Shown here piece after piece: positions 37,373 through 45,427 of a stretch of 62,546 nucleotides of DNA. Source of the DNA: Bacteroidetes bacterium GWA2_32_17 (GTDB taxonomy: Bacteria > Bacteroidota > Bacteroidia > Bacteroidales > GWA2-32-17); contig MENF01000156.1 in assembly GCA_001769035.1 (NCBI GenBank), positions 1 through 62,546 on the forward strand, written 5' to 3'. A program made the translations under genes and the position numbers. The notes under the pieces are model-generated. The model ran no database searches. It was not told the DNA's origin and was given only the letters and a program-made list of their open reading frames with translations. The number at the start of each line of letters is the position of its first letter. The stretch's first letter is position 1.

Positions 37373-39823
37373 TTATTGTTTTATAAATTTCTTTACCGCA
37401 ATTCCTTTGTCATTTTTTACTTTTATAATATAGACCCCGCTTGAAATATTTGCTAAATCAATTGACATCTCTAAGTCATCGCTATAGATTGTTTTAATAA
37501 TTTGTCCTTCGATAGTTGAAATTTCTATTGTGGCTTTTTCAGGAACAACGATTGTTATTTTGGTTGTGGAAGGATTTGGAAATATTGAAATTCCATGATT
37601 ATCGTCCTGACTGTAAATTTCAACAGTTGATACAAGGAATAGAAGTGTGTCGGACCAATCACTCCATCGCACGTTTTGGTCGCGGTAACGCATACGCCAC
37701 AAATAAGTCTGGTTCATTAACAATATTCCTGAATTGACAGTATAAGTCTTCAAGTCAATGCCATTATTTAGATTTACAGGATAAAAATTTGGAATGCCGG
37801 AGTCCCCATAATAATCTTCAACATCGCGTATAACATCAATCAATGGGCTATTAAAATCTCCGGAAATTGGAGTAATCTGGAATTCTGAACTCATAAGCGT
37901 ATCCAAACCGGAGAATGCACTTGCTGTGAGTATAGGTGTGACTGTTGCGACTCCACTCGGTGAGATAGCGACTGGTTTGTCAGGTGCTGTCTGGTTCAGG
38001 AAACGATGCCATTTATCCATTACTTCGAGGTTTCGGGGTTTATCCGGATTACCCATGCTGTACATAGTAGTGTTCACTGTCTTTGTGTTCATATCAATAT
38101 CTACAAGCATAAAACAATAATTATCAACGGATTTTTGAATTTCAGGATAATCAGTCTGGTTAGTGTACATTCCCCAGCGGTCGAGATTGCCGCCTGCACC
38201 TCCGCATATAACCGTACGAAAATCCCAGTTGCTGGAATGTGTCGTCCTAATAGTGCCACGTTCATAACAATGCGAATGTCCGTGAGTTGTCATGACCATT
38301 TTAGGATAACTGGCTTCGATGGGATAAAGATAATCATTGACATAGGAAGAATTTCCATCGGGCCAGATTTCACTATGAGCAGGCTGATGGTTATAAGTAA
38401 AAATAAAATCTATATTTGGATCAATCGCGGAAGTGTTCAACTGGGTCTGGAGCCAGTTAGTTTGTAGTGCATCATTATACAAGCCATTGGTATTCATAGC
38501 TATGAACTGGCAGTTTCCAAGATTAAATGTGTAATATTTTTCATTGAATCCTGTAAGGTCTTCATATTTCATGAACTGGTAGAAATAATTATTCTCGTAT
38601 TCATGATTGCCAATGGATATCATACATGGAACATAAGCAGATAAACTTGAGAAGGGATTAAAATATTCGTTCATATAGCGACCTATATCCATTCCGTTTT
38701 CGCAAATGTCACCGGAATTCATAACAAAAGAAATCGAATCCTGCCAATTGTTGCCATACAATTGCTTTAAAAGAAATACCGATGTATCAACAATTGAAGC
38801 ACTTTTTAATACGTATGTCTGGTTATCTCCAAATTTCAGAAACCGTATATGCCCATTGGCTGTTCCTGAATTTGGCGGAGTGCGAAAATGAAATATTTCA
38901 GAAGTATCTGTTCCGCTATTGCAACTATAATAATATCGGGTATCGGGCAGCAGCCCAGTTACTTTTACAGTATGCCAGCGATTAATTGTTGGAATGAAAC
39001 CTATATCTTCATAAGCACCGGTAGCGTATAAACCCAAAGAAGGTGTAGTTCCATATTGAACTATTGTGGAAGCATTGTCGTATGAATTCCAACTGATGTA
39101 AATGGAATTTGTTGTCGGAGTCTGAAGGTAAGGTTCGATATTTGAATAATGAAATCCTGTAAGGTCTCGAACTTCAGCAGCCGTAAGCGGAGTATTGAAC
39201 AAAGCAAGCTGTGCAACATATATCAAATTGTCTTCGCCATCATCGTCTGCAAAGAAAAGTATTGTTGGATCAAGGGAATATCTTCCGTCGGTAACCTGAC
39301 TGACGCCATCAAGAACAAGTTTTCCATCTACATAATAGCGAAGGCTGCTATTAAGGTCAACGGTAATAATAATACGGTACCATTCATTTGCTTTTAATGA
39401 AAATCCTGTATAACCTGTAACGCTGATGCCAATCTGATTAAATGGATTGATGAACATATCACCATCGTTACTATTTGCCTGATTGGTTTGGTAAAAACAA
39501 TGGTACTCTTGAGGATTATCAACCATAACATCGAACATTATAGAATATTCATTTACATACATGCCACCACCATTAGCAGGTATTCCATGTGTACAGGTGT
39601 AATAACTTCCGGCATCTATAGCAACTGCTCCATCATTAACAGCAGAACCTGAAACAGCAGTATGCGTTCCGGTAAGAACCATATCATTACCAATGGTCGC
39701 ATGCAGTAAATCAGATGTGTTGTCAAAAGTCCAGTGTCCAACAAGACTTGAAGGCCAAATTTGTGCAAAAGTTTGCGAAGAAATGATGATAAATACAAAA
39801 ATAGAAATAAATTTCATTCTCAT
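37373..39823 (-). CDS. Secreted metallophosphoesterase with LamG and type IX sorting domains
   Basis: I start at the ATG of MRMKFISIFVFIIISSQTFAQ, which gives a signal peptide. Domain order: a LamG-like concanavalin fold (about 25-215), a fibronectin-like domain of purple acid phosphatase type (about 225-310), a calcineurin-like phosphoesterase domain (GDNQTYVL, MNSGDICENG, SIGNHEYE, THGHSHCYERG), an Ig-like segment, and a C-terminal SIFPNPSTTKITIVVPEK...GVYIIKVKNDKG sorting domain for type IX secretion. It would be exported to the cell surface. Base composition is by eye richer in G+C than neighbours, hinting at acquisition. Confidence 0.85.
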   Translation of the reverse strand: MRMKFISIFVFIIISSQTFAQIWPSSLVGHWTFDNTSDLLHATIGNDMVLTGTHTAVSGSAVNDGAVAIDAGSYYTCTHGIPANGGGMYVNEYSIMFDVMVDNPQEYHCFYQTNQANSNDGDMFINPFNQIGISVTGYTGFSLKANEWYRIIITVDLNSSLRYYVDGKLVLDGVSQVTDGRYSLDPTILFFADDDGEDNLIYVAQLALFNTPLTAAEVRDLTGFHYSNIEPYLQTPTTNSIYISWNSYDNASTIVQYGTTPSLGLYATGAYEDIGFIPTINRWHTVKVTGLLPDTRYYYSCNSGTDTSEIFHFRTPPNSGTANGHIRFLKFGDNQTYVLKSASIVDTSVFLLKQLYGNNWQDSISFVMNSGDICENGMDIGRYMNEYFNPFSSLSAYVPCMISIGNHEYENNYFYQFMKYEDLTGFNEKYYTFNLGNCQFIAMNTNGLYNDALQTNWLQTQLNTSAIDPNIDFIFTYNHQPAHSEIWPDGNSSYVNDYLYPIEASYPKMVMTTHGHSHCYERGTIRTTHSSNWDFRTVICGGAGGNLDRWGMYTNQTDYPEIQKSVDNYCFMLVDIDMNTKTVNTTMYSMGNPDKPRNLEVMDKWHRFLNQTAPDKPVAISPSGVATVTPILTASAFSGLDTLMSSEFQITPISGDFNSPLIDVIRDVEDYYGDSGIPNFYPVNLNNGIDLKTYTVNSGILLMNQTYLWRMRYRDQNVRWSDWSDTLLFLVSTVEIYSQDDNHGISIFPNPSTTKITIVVPEKATIEISTIEGQIIKTIYSDDLEMSIDLANISSGVYIIKVKNDKGIAVKKFIKQ

Positions 39824-39843
39824 GTTAATAGTTTTTAATCTCT

Positions 39844-39851
39844 CAAAAGTA
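39844..39851 (-). promoter_or_regulatory. -7 promoter box for the phosphoesterase gene
   Basis: The minus strand reads TACTTTTG, a TAnnTTTG match, 20 bases before the chosen ATG. Confidence 0.5.
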
Positions 39852-39861
39852 AACAAAATTT

Positions 39862-40310
39862 TATTTAGAGTCTGTCTATAATGCCTGATTTTTTCGTTAT
39901 GCCCCAGTATGCTTCGCTACGGGGTAAACTTGTTTTGAAAACTTCATTCTGCTTAGGCAGAACTTTTCGCCATTGTTTGTGTTATCACAAACAATGTGTG
40001 CATATCATTTGCTCGAAAAGAGAACCGATAGCTATCGGTTGCAAATCGCTTGTAAAGACACAAACGAAGGCAGTGAGATTTTTCAAAACTTCGCAAGCCT
40101 CAAATCCTATAGCTATCGGATTGAATATTATTGTCAGACTCTCGACTTTACAGACAGACGAGTGTCTGTCTATAAAGTCAGTGTTTGATTCAGAATGTTC
40201 GAGTTCAAGGCATTCGATGTTTTTAAATATCAGGAGTTTACTGAAGTAAATGACTGATTTTAAAAACGAGAATAACGCAGAAATCGGACATTATGGACAA
40301 ACACTATTTA
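39862..40310. mobile_element. TAnnTA-element copy 5, composite of two units
   Basis: A 437-bp composite (39868-40304) is bracketed by exact TATTTA hexamers (39862-39867 and 40305-40310). Two units face each other: the first starts GAGTCTGTC and ends near 40159, the second starts GTGTCTGTC at 40162 and ends GGACAAACAC. The first carries an extra insert with palindromes such as CCGATAGCTATCGG (40024-40037) and CCTATAGCTATCGG (40107-40120). Confidence 0.8.
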
Positions 40311-40488
40311 ATGTTGTAATTACGAGCAAGCTGGCATTACGAAAATAAATTAATTTATCAGTTTATTAGTAACAAAAATTAAAAAAAATTAAATTTGTAA
40401 TATTTTAATTATTGATTTATACCTTATTTATTACTGTGACAATATTTACAATTTCAAAATCTCTAAATCGTAATCTTAAAATCGAATA
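40311..40488. other. Spacer with promoter before the acyltransferase gene
   Basis: A TAAATTTG box lies at 40390-40397. Nothing else is evident. Confidence 0.4.
40390..40397 (+). promoter_or_regulatory. -7 promoter box for the acyltransferase operon
   Basis: TAAATTTG matches TAnnTTTG, about 90 bases before the ATG at 40489. Confidence 0.45.
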
Positions 40489-41043
40489 ATGGCAGTAAAA
40501 AAATTTGCTAAAACAATTTTAAAATTAATGCGTTGGGAATTAATTGGCTCATTTCCCGATAATAAAAAAGTATTAATTATTGCAGCACCTCATACAAGTA
40601 TTCAGGATTTTATTATGGGTTGGCTTGGCTTGCATAGTTTTGGGATTAGTGCAAAATTTATTATAAAAAAAGAGTTTTTCTTTTTCCCAGTTGGACCAAT
40701 AATCAGAGCCTTAGGAGCAGTTCCTGTGAAAAGAGGCGATAGAAATAACGATATGGTAGCACAAATGGTTGAACAATATAAAAAACGCGATTCATTTTTT
40801 CTTGTAATTACACCTGAAGGAACACGCAAAAAAGTTAAGCGATGGAAAAAAGGATTTCATCAAATTGCTATACAGGCTGGCGTTCCAATTGTTATATCAA
40901 CTGTTGATTATGGGAAAAAGCAATTAGGTGTGCTTTCGACATTTAACCCAACAGAAGATTTCGATGCCGATGTGAAAAATATTAAAGAATATTATATTGG
41001 TGTTGTTGCAAAATATCCCGAATGTTTTACTTTAAAAAATTAA
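40489..41043 (+). CDS. Lysophospholipid acyltransferase family protein
   Basis: The 184-residue product has the acyltransferase motifs: APHTSIQD (HxxxxD catalytic motif), IRALGAVPVKRGD and ITPEGTRKK (acyl-acceptor binding), then GVPIVISTVDYGKKQ. It resembles short glycerol-phosphate acyltransferases such as 1-acylglycerol-3-phosphate acyltransferases, though it is shorter than PlsC. It is likely peripheral on the inner membrane. The next gene starts five bases after its stop, so they form an operon. Confidence 0.85.
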   Translation: MAVKKFAKTILKLMRWELIGSFPDNKKVLIIAAPHTSIQDFIMGWLGLHSFGISAKFIIKKEFFFFPVGPIIRALGAVPVKRGDRNNDMVAQMVEQYKKRDSFFLVITPEGTRKKVKRWKKGFHQIAIQAGVPIVISTVDYGKKQLGVLSTFNPTEDFDADVKNIKEYYIGVVAKYPECFTLKN

Positions 41044-41047
41044 TTTT

Positions 41048-41824
41048 ATGAGCATTTTAAAAATATCTTTAATACAGAGCAACCTGACTTGGGAAAATCC
41101 TGACAAAAACTTGCAAATGTTTGAAAAAAAAATTACAGAAATAAAAAGAGAATCAGATATAGTTCTTTTACCTGAGATGTTTACAACAGGATTCTCGATG
41201 AATCCAAAACCATTAGCCGAAACAATGGACGGCAAAACAGTTTTGTGGATAAAGAAACAAGCAAATGAAAATAATTTTGCATTAGGGGGCAGTGTTATAA
41301 TAAAAGATAATAATAATTTTTATAATCGCTTTATTTTTGCCGAGCCAAATGGTTTAATTCGTTATTACGATAAACATCATTTATTTAGTATTACTGGCGA
41401 AAACAATGAGTACACAGCAGGAAATGCTCGTACTATTATTAAATACAAAGGTTTTAAATTTTTATTACAAATTTGTTACGATTTACGTTTTCCTGTATGG
41501 ATGCGTAATAAAAATGATTATGATGCAATTTTATTAGTAGCAAATTGGCCTGAGCGTAGAAAAGAAGCTTGGAAACAATTACTTATTGCCCGTGCTATGG
41601 AAAATCAATGTTATATTGCAGCTGTAAATAGAGTTGGAAATGATGCTAATAATATTTCTCACTCGGGCGATAGTATGATTTTAGATTATGCAGGCAGAAT
41701 ATTAATTTCGGCAAAACCTTTTAGAGAAGAAATAATAAATTATAAATTTAATCTTAATAATTTAAACGATGCTAAAGAGAAATTTCCTTCATGGAAAGAT
41801 GCTGATGAGTTTGAGATAAAATAG
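41048..41824 (+). CDS. Nitrilase family omega-amidase
   Basis: The 258-residue protein has the Glu-Lys-Cys triad of nitrilases: LLPEMFTTGFSM (Glu), YDKHHLFS (Lys) and LQICYDLRFPVWMR (Cys). The CYDLRFP pattern fits YafV/Nit2-like omega-amidases, which hydrolyse alpha-ketoglutaramate and alpha-ketosuccinamate from glutamine or asparagine transamination. Its length is normal for the family. It shares the operon with the acyltransferase without an obvious functional link. Confidence 0.85.
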   Translation: MSILKISLIQSNLTWENPDKNLQMFEKKITEIKRESDIVLLPEMFTTGFSMNPKPLAETMDGKTVLWIKKQANENNFALGGSVIIKDNNNFYNRFIFAEPNGLIRYYDKHHLFSITGENNEYTAGNARTIIKYKGFKFLLQICYDLRFPVWMRNKNDYDAILLVANWPERRKEAWKQLLIARAMENQCYIAAVNRVGNDANNISHSGDSMILDYAGRILISAKPFREEIINYKFNLNNLNDAKEKFPSWKDADEFEIK

Positions 41825-41871
41825 AAAAATTTGTATCCACTCAAAATACAAATGTAAAATCAAACGAAATG

Positions 41872-41950
41872 GAACGCTGATGACGCTAATTGGTATGGTT
41901 TTCATAGATAAAATCATATTTTATCATAATCATCAGCGTTATCTGCGTTC
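41872..41950. repeat. Long inverted repeat between convergent genes
   Basis: GAACGCTGATGACGCTAAT at the left and ATCATCAGCGTTATCTGCGT plus TC at the right are imperfect inverse complements, with GATAAAAT/ATTTTATC pairing inside. Being between convergent genes it may end transcription from both sides. The CTGATGACGCT/CGTTATCTGCG words belong to a dispersed family, with a relic at 17-40 of this window. Confidence 0.75.
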
Positions 41951-41992
41951 TATTTTCCCTGCCTTTTTGAGAGAATACCTTATAAATTAAAA

Positions 41993-42421
41993 TTAGTTGA
42001 TATTAATTTGCCGTGAAGATTTTTCTTTTGCTTCTTCTTTTTTGGGAATAGTAACATTTAATATTCCATTTTTGTACGAAGCGTTAATTGAATCAACATT
42101 AGCAGAATCGGGGATAATGAAAGAACGTTTAAAACTTGCGTAGCTAAATTCTTTACGCATATATTTTTCGTTCTTTTCTTCATGCTCCGATTTTTTTTCG
42201 CTGCTAATTGTTAGCAAATCGTTGTGAAGTTCAATTTTATAATCTCCTTTTTCTAAACCCGGTGCTGCAATTTCAATTCTAAAGTTTTCTTTTGCCTCAA
42301 CAATGTTTACAGCTGGTACGTTTACATTAACAGCCGAAAAGTTGCTGTTAAAAATGTTGTCTAAAAAGTCGTTGCCAAAAAAATGGTCAACTAAATTGTA
42401 ATTTTTTAAAACTGGTAACAT
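41993..42421 (-). CDS. Small heat shock protein (Hsp20)
   Basis: The 142-residue product has an alpha-crystallin domain (about 38-130): VNIVEAKENFRIEIAAPGLEKGDYKIELHNDLLTIS, REFSYASFKRSFIIP and ASYKNGILNVTIPKKE (the GxLxxxxPK-type end). It is a holdase for unfolded proteins in the cytoplasm. A strong AGGAGG lies before the ATG on the minus strand, unusual here, which would suit rapid heat-shock translation. I see no CIRCE-like operator. Confidence 0.95.
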   Translation of the reverse strand: MLPVLKNYNLVDHFFGNDFLDNIFNSNFSAVNVNVPAVNIVEAKENFRIEIAAPGLEKGDYKIELHNDLLTISSEKKSEHEEKNEKYMRKEFSYASFKRSFIIPDSANVDSINASYKNGILNVTIPKKEEAKEKSSRQININ

Positions 42422-42620
42422 AATTTTGTCCTCCTAATTTTTTTATTGTTAATAATTAATTTTACGCTTTAGGATTTTCAAATTATATACCGATTGATGT
42501 TTTATTACAAAATAGCAATAATAATGTGCAAAATAGCGACAATGTGGCATATTTATTAATCTACAAGCGACAATATGTCTGTTTTTATAATCGTAAAAAA
42601 TACAAAAGGTTAATTATTAG

Positions 42621-44384
42621 TTAGTTGCTAATTTTACCATTAAAAACTTTTCCAATAGGATAAATATTTTGTTGCTCATCTTTATATTTTGAATGTGTAT
42701 AGAACCAATTTAATATAGCGTATGAGTCCTTTGGAAAATTTGGGTTATTTTTTACTTCTTTTTCGTAGCTTGATTTTATTGATGAATCTTTAAGCATTTC
42801 TATTGCAAGTGGCTCTAATACGTATGATTCGCCATATTCTTTTTGTTCGAATATTGAATTAAAATATCCCCATTGCAAAAGAGAGGCAGGTGATTTGGGT
42901 TCTAATAAGTGGGCAATAATTTTTGATTTTTCCTGATTCATTGGAATTACTATTGAACCATATATCAACTTTAAGTTTAAAGTAATGATATTCATTTCAA
43001 ACGATTGTACTTTCTGGTGACCTTCATTTGAGCTTGTGCCTAATGTTACATTTTTAAATTTATAAGTATTAGCTGATAAAGTTGTATCGTAATTAATTTT
43101 AAAATATTTAATGTTATGGCTTTTTAATATTTCTTCGATAAAAGCATATTGTCTTGGTACAATATAATATTCAGGTAGTTGTGCAAAAGAGGTTGGTTTT
43201 AAATTGTTAAAATATGGAAGTTTATAATCTTTGTAATCAGAGCCGAATTTAAACCACAAACCTCCCGACAAATCACTTATTTCTTTAGTAAATTCTTTTC
43301 CTTTAAAGTCAATAAATACGCTGTCTTTTGAATATTCAAATGAGAGAGGAAAAGGTGTTTTTCTGAATTTTTCTGTTGATGAGAAATCATTTGCAGCTTG
43401 TTCTAATTGCATTAATTCTTTACCTGAATTATTAAGAACTTCTAAAGTGTAAACAAGCATTTTATATGTTGCAAAAACTCTGGTTTTGTAATCTTTAAGC
43501 ATGTGTGTTTCAATTAACAACCCGGGACAATTGGCAATTGCTGTATAACCCTGCGATAACAGGGGTGGTGTAACCCAACTTTCTAATCCACTTTCAATAT
43601 CGTGCCACTCTCTAAAGCTAACATAAGGAAAAATCGGATAATTTGCTTTTTCCATCGCATTTGTAACATAAGGCAAATATGTGTTTTTTTGCCAATTAGT
43701 AAGTTTTGAATCCATGTTACCATTTATTTCTAAACCATAAGTTAATGGATAAATATAGTCGGCGCCATCTGTTACATGACAATCTATAAAAAAATCGGGA
43801 TTCCATTTGTTAAATAGCGTTAGCCATGCTTTTGTTTCAGGTGCTTCGGCTTTAATGTAATCGCGATTCAAATTCAAATTATTTGCATTTGTTCGCCATC
43901 CCATTTCTTTTGGACCATTTTGATTTATTCTGTTATATGCACTAAAACGTTCGTGCCCATCAACGCTGTAAATGGGGATAAAAACAACGGTTACGTTATT
44001 AAGTAGCTTTGAAATTTCGGGATTTGCTATAAAATCCCTGAATAACATTAAACCGGCATCTTTGCCATCTGGTTCACCTGCATGAATACATGCTTGTATT
44101 AATAAAATTGCCCGACCAGTTTTTTTAATCAATTCTGGATTTGTTAACTTATCCTTATCGGCTATTAATAAAGGTAATTCTCTGCCTTCCGGACTTTCAC
44201 CAAATGACGCATAATGAATTATTGCTGACACTTTTGCAAGTTGTTTACAAAAACTTATTGTTGAATCGTAACGAGGTGTTTCTAAATAATTCGATTTTTC
44301 AAAAAAAGTTATTAATTTATTATTTTGTGAAAATAAGGTTGTTACAGCAAATAACATATTACACAATAAATAAAATTGTTTCAT
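42621..44384 (-). CDS. M14 family zinc carboxypeptidase, exported
   Basis: The 587-residue protein has a signal peptide (MKQFYLLCNMLFAVTTLFSQ) and an M14 domain: zinc motif QACIHAGEPDGKDAG (H-x-x-E), VTVVFIPIYSVDGHERF, NRDYIKAEAPET and FIDCHVTDG (second zinc His). The C-terminal 250 residues are beta-rich and of unknown role. Many Bacteroidota encode such periplasmic peptidases for amino acid uptake or wall turnover. Confidence 0.85.
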   Translation of the reverse strand: MKQFYLLCNMLFAVTTLFSQNNKLITFFEKSNYLETPRYDSTISFCKQLAKVSAIIHYASFGESPEGRELPLLIADKDKLTNPELIKKTGRAILLIQACIHAGEPDGKDAGLMLFRDFIANPEISKLLNNVTVVFIPIYSVDGHERFSAYNRINQNGPKEMGWRTNANNLNLNRDYIKAEAPETKAWLTLFNKWNPDFFIDCHVTDGADYIYPLTYGLEINGNMDSKLTNWQKNTYLPYVTNAMEKANYPIFPYVSFREWHDIESGLESWVTPPLLSQGYTAIANCPGLLIETHMLKDYKTRVFATYKMLVYTLEVLNNSGKELMQLEQAANDFSSTEKFRKTPFPLSFEYSKDSVFIDFKGKEFTKEISDLSGGLWFKFGSDYKDYKLPYFNNLKPTSFAQLPEYYIVPRQYAFIEEILKSHNIKYFKINYDTTLSANTYKFKNVTLGTSSNEGHQKVQSFEMNIITLNLKLIYGSIVIPMNQEKSKIIAHLLEPKSPASLLQWGYFNSIFEQKEYGESYVLEPLAIEMLKDSSIKSSYEKEVKNNPNFPKDSYAILNWFYTHSKYKDEQQNIYPIGKVFNGKISN

Positions 44385-44405
44385 ATTTTAAAATATTTTA
44401 TTTTT

Positions 44406-44413
44406 CAAAAGTA
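44406..44413 (-). promoter_or_regulatory. -7 promoter box for the M14 peptidase gene
   Basis: The minus strand reads TACTTTTG, a TAnnTTTG match, 21 bases before the ATG. Confidence 0.45.
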
Positions 44414-44420
44414 ATGATAT

Positions 44421-44608
44421 TAAATAGTGTTTGTCTGTAAAGTCGAGAGAACTTGTAAATTTATATCATATTTATAATTCTGAACTTATGGGAATAAGGT
44501 ATAAAGGTATATGGTATAAGGATTTAGCCGTCATTCCCTATTCCCTTATACCTTATACCATTGTTCCCTATAAATTAAAATGCTGATATTACGGACAGAC
44601 TCTAAATA
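44421..44608. mobile_element. TAnnTA-element copy 6a with TAAATA duplication
   Basis: The unit 44427-44602 starts GTGTTTGTCTGTAAAGTC and ends ATTACGGACAGACTC, flanked by TAAATA at 44421-44426 and 44603-44608. Its interior is not the usual core but a GGTATAA-type palindrome (44488-44572). Confidence 0.8.
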
Positions 44609-44756
44609 GTGTCTGTCCATAATGTCCGATTTTTTCGTTATACTCGTTTTGAAAACAGTCATTTACTACAGTAAACTCCTTGGTTTTCAAAACTTCGTAT
44701 GCCTCAAACTCGAACATTATGAATCAGACACTGACTTTATAGACAGGCTCTAAATA
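44603..44756. mobile_element. TAnnTA-element copy 6b, sharing a TAAATA
   Basis: The unit 44609-44750 has the usual core with GTTTTGAAAACAGTCATTTAC, in the orientation opposite to copy 3, and ends AGACAGGCTC. It uses the middle TAAATA (44603-44608) and the right one (44751-44756). Confidence 0.85.
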
Positions 44757-44763
44757 ATAGACA

Positions 44764-44911
44764 ATATATCGAATAAGAATTATTCATACTAATCGCTATA
44801 CTCAGGGCTGAAGCCCATGATATTTTATAATCTAACCCTACCTTAAGGTCAGGGTTACACAAAACAACTGAATAAACGGCTTTAGCCATGACATATATTC
44901 TTATTCAATAT
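44764..44911. repeat. GAATAAGAATA-ended element, second copy
   Basis: Left ATATATCGAATAAGAAT and right ATATTCTTATTCAATAT are inverse complements. The interior has GGGCTGAAGCCC (44805-44816), AACCCT...AGGGTT and GGCTTTAGCC. Its right part matches, inverted, the left part of the copy at 15051-15373. Confidence 0.65.
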
Positions 44912-44937
44912 AAACTCTAATAATTAAGTTTAAAGAT

Positions 44938-44945
44938 TAATTTTG
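44938..44945 (+). promoter_or_regulatory. -7 promoter box for the 44962-45414 gene
   Basis: TAATTTTG matches TAnnTTTG, 16 bases before the ATG. Confidence 0.5.
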
Positions 44946-44961
44946 TGGTAAATATTTCAAA

Positions 44962-45414
44962 ATGGAAATTGAAGAAGGCAGCGAATATTTTTTTACAGTT
45001 GAAAAAATAATAAATCTTGCTGGTACCGAATATTTTGTTTTGTTAGCAGAATTTGATAAAAAATATTTGATACCTTCTATTAATTATATTGAATACAAAA
45101 TAAAAACTGGCGATAAAATAAAGTGCAAAGTTGATAAGATAAATTGTAATGGAAAAGTATTTTTAGAGCCAGATTGTCCAATATATTCAGTTGGCGATAA
45201 CGATGTTTTTACTCTTCAGGAAAAAGAAGAAAGAATAACCCATAAAACTTATAATGAATGCATGGTTATTAAAGCTGTAAGTAATAAAACCAATCGTGGT
45301 ATTGTGCTTATTACCGAAAAACTTCAACAATGTTTGCAAGGTGAAAAATGGTTATGCGAAATTCAAAAAATTAAAAAGGGTGAAATGTATTTAAAACCAA
45401 TTTCTAAAGTATAA
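44962..45414 (+). CDS. Hypothetical protein, S1/OB-like beta-rich
   Basis: The 150-residue soluble protein has repeated short beta strands, EYFFTVEKIINLAGTEYFVLL, IKTGDKIKCKVDKINCNGKVFLEP and EKWLCEIQKIKKGEMYLKP, each ending in a basic-turn-LEP/LKP motif. This looks like two OB- or S1-like barrels, so nucleic acid binding is possible. No family name is recognised. It is convergent with the DUF4143 ATPase gene. Confidence 0.7.
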   Translation: MEIEEGSEYFFTVEKIINLAGTEYFVLLAEFDKKYLIPSINYIEYKIKTGDKIKCKVDKINCNGKVFLEPDCPIYSVGDNDVFTLQEKEERITHKTYNECMVIKAVSNKTNRGIVLITEKLQQCLQGEKWLCEIQKIKKGEMYLKPISKV

Positions 45415-45427
45415 GTTTATAATACAA

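Larger units (their letters stand above)
44385..44961. other. Spacer with tandem elements and the GAATAAGAATA-ended element
   Basis: It contains a -7 box for the M14 gene, two TAnnTA-element units (44421-44756), the GAATAAGAATA-ended element (44764-44911) and the promoter of the next gene. No coding sequence is supported. Confidence 0.7.

Noticed and set aside
38006-38467. Open frame of 153 codons opposite the phosphoesterase gene
   Set aside because: It is a shadow of the well-supported minus-strand gene.
39881-40249. Plus-strand open frames of 71-122 codons within the composite element
   Set aside because: They read through inverted repeats, show no family features, and differ between element copies.
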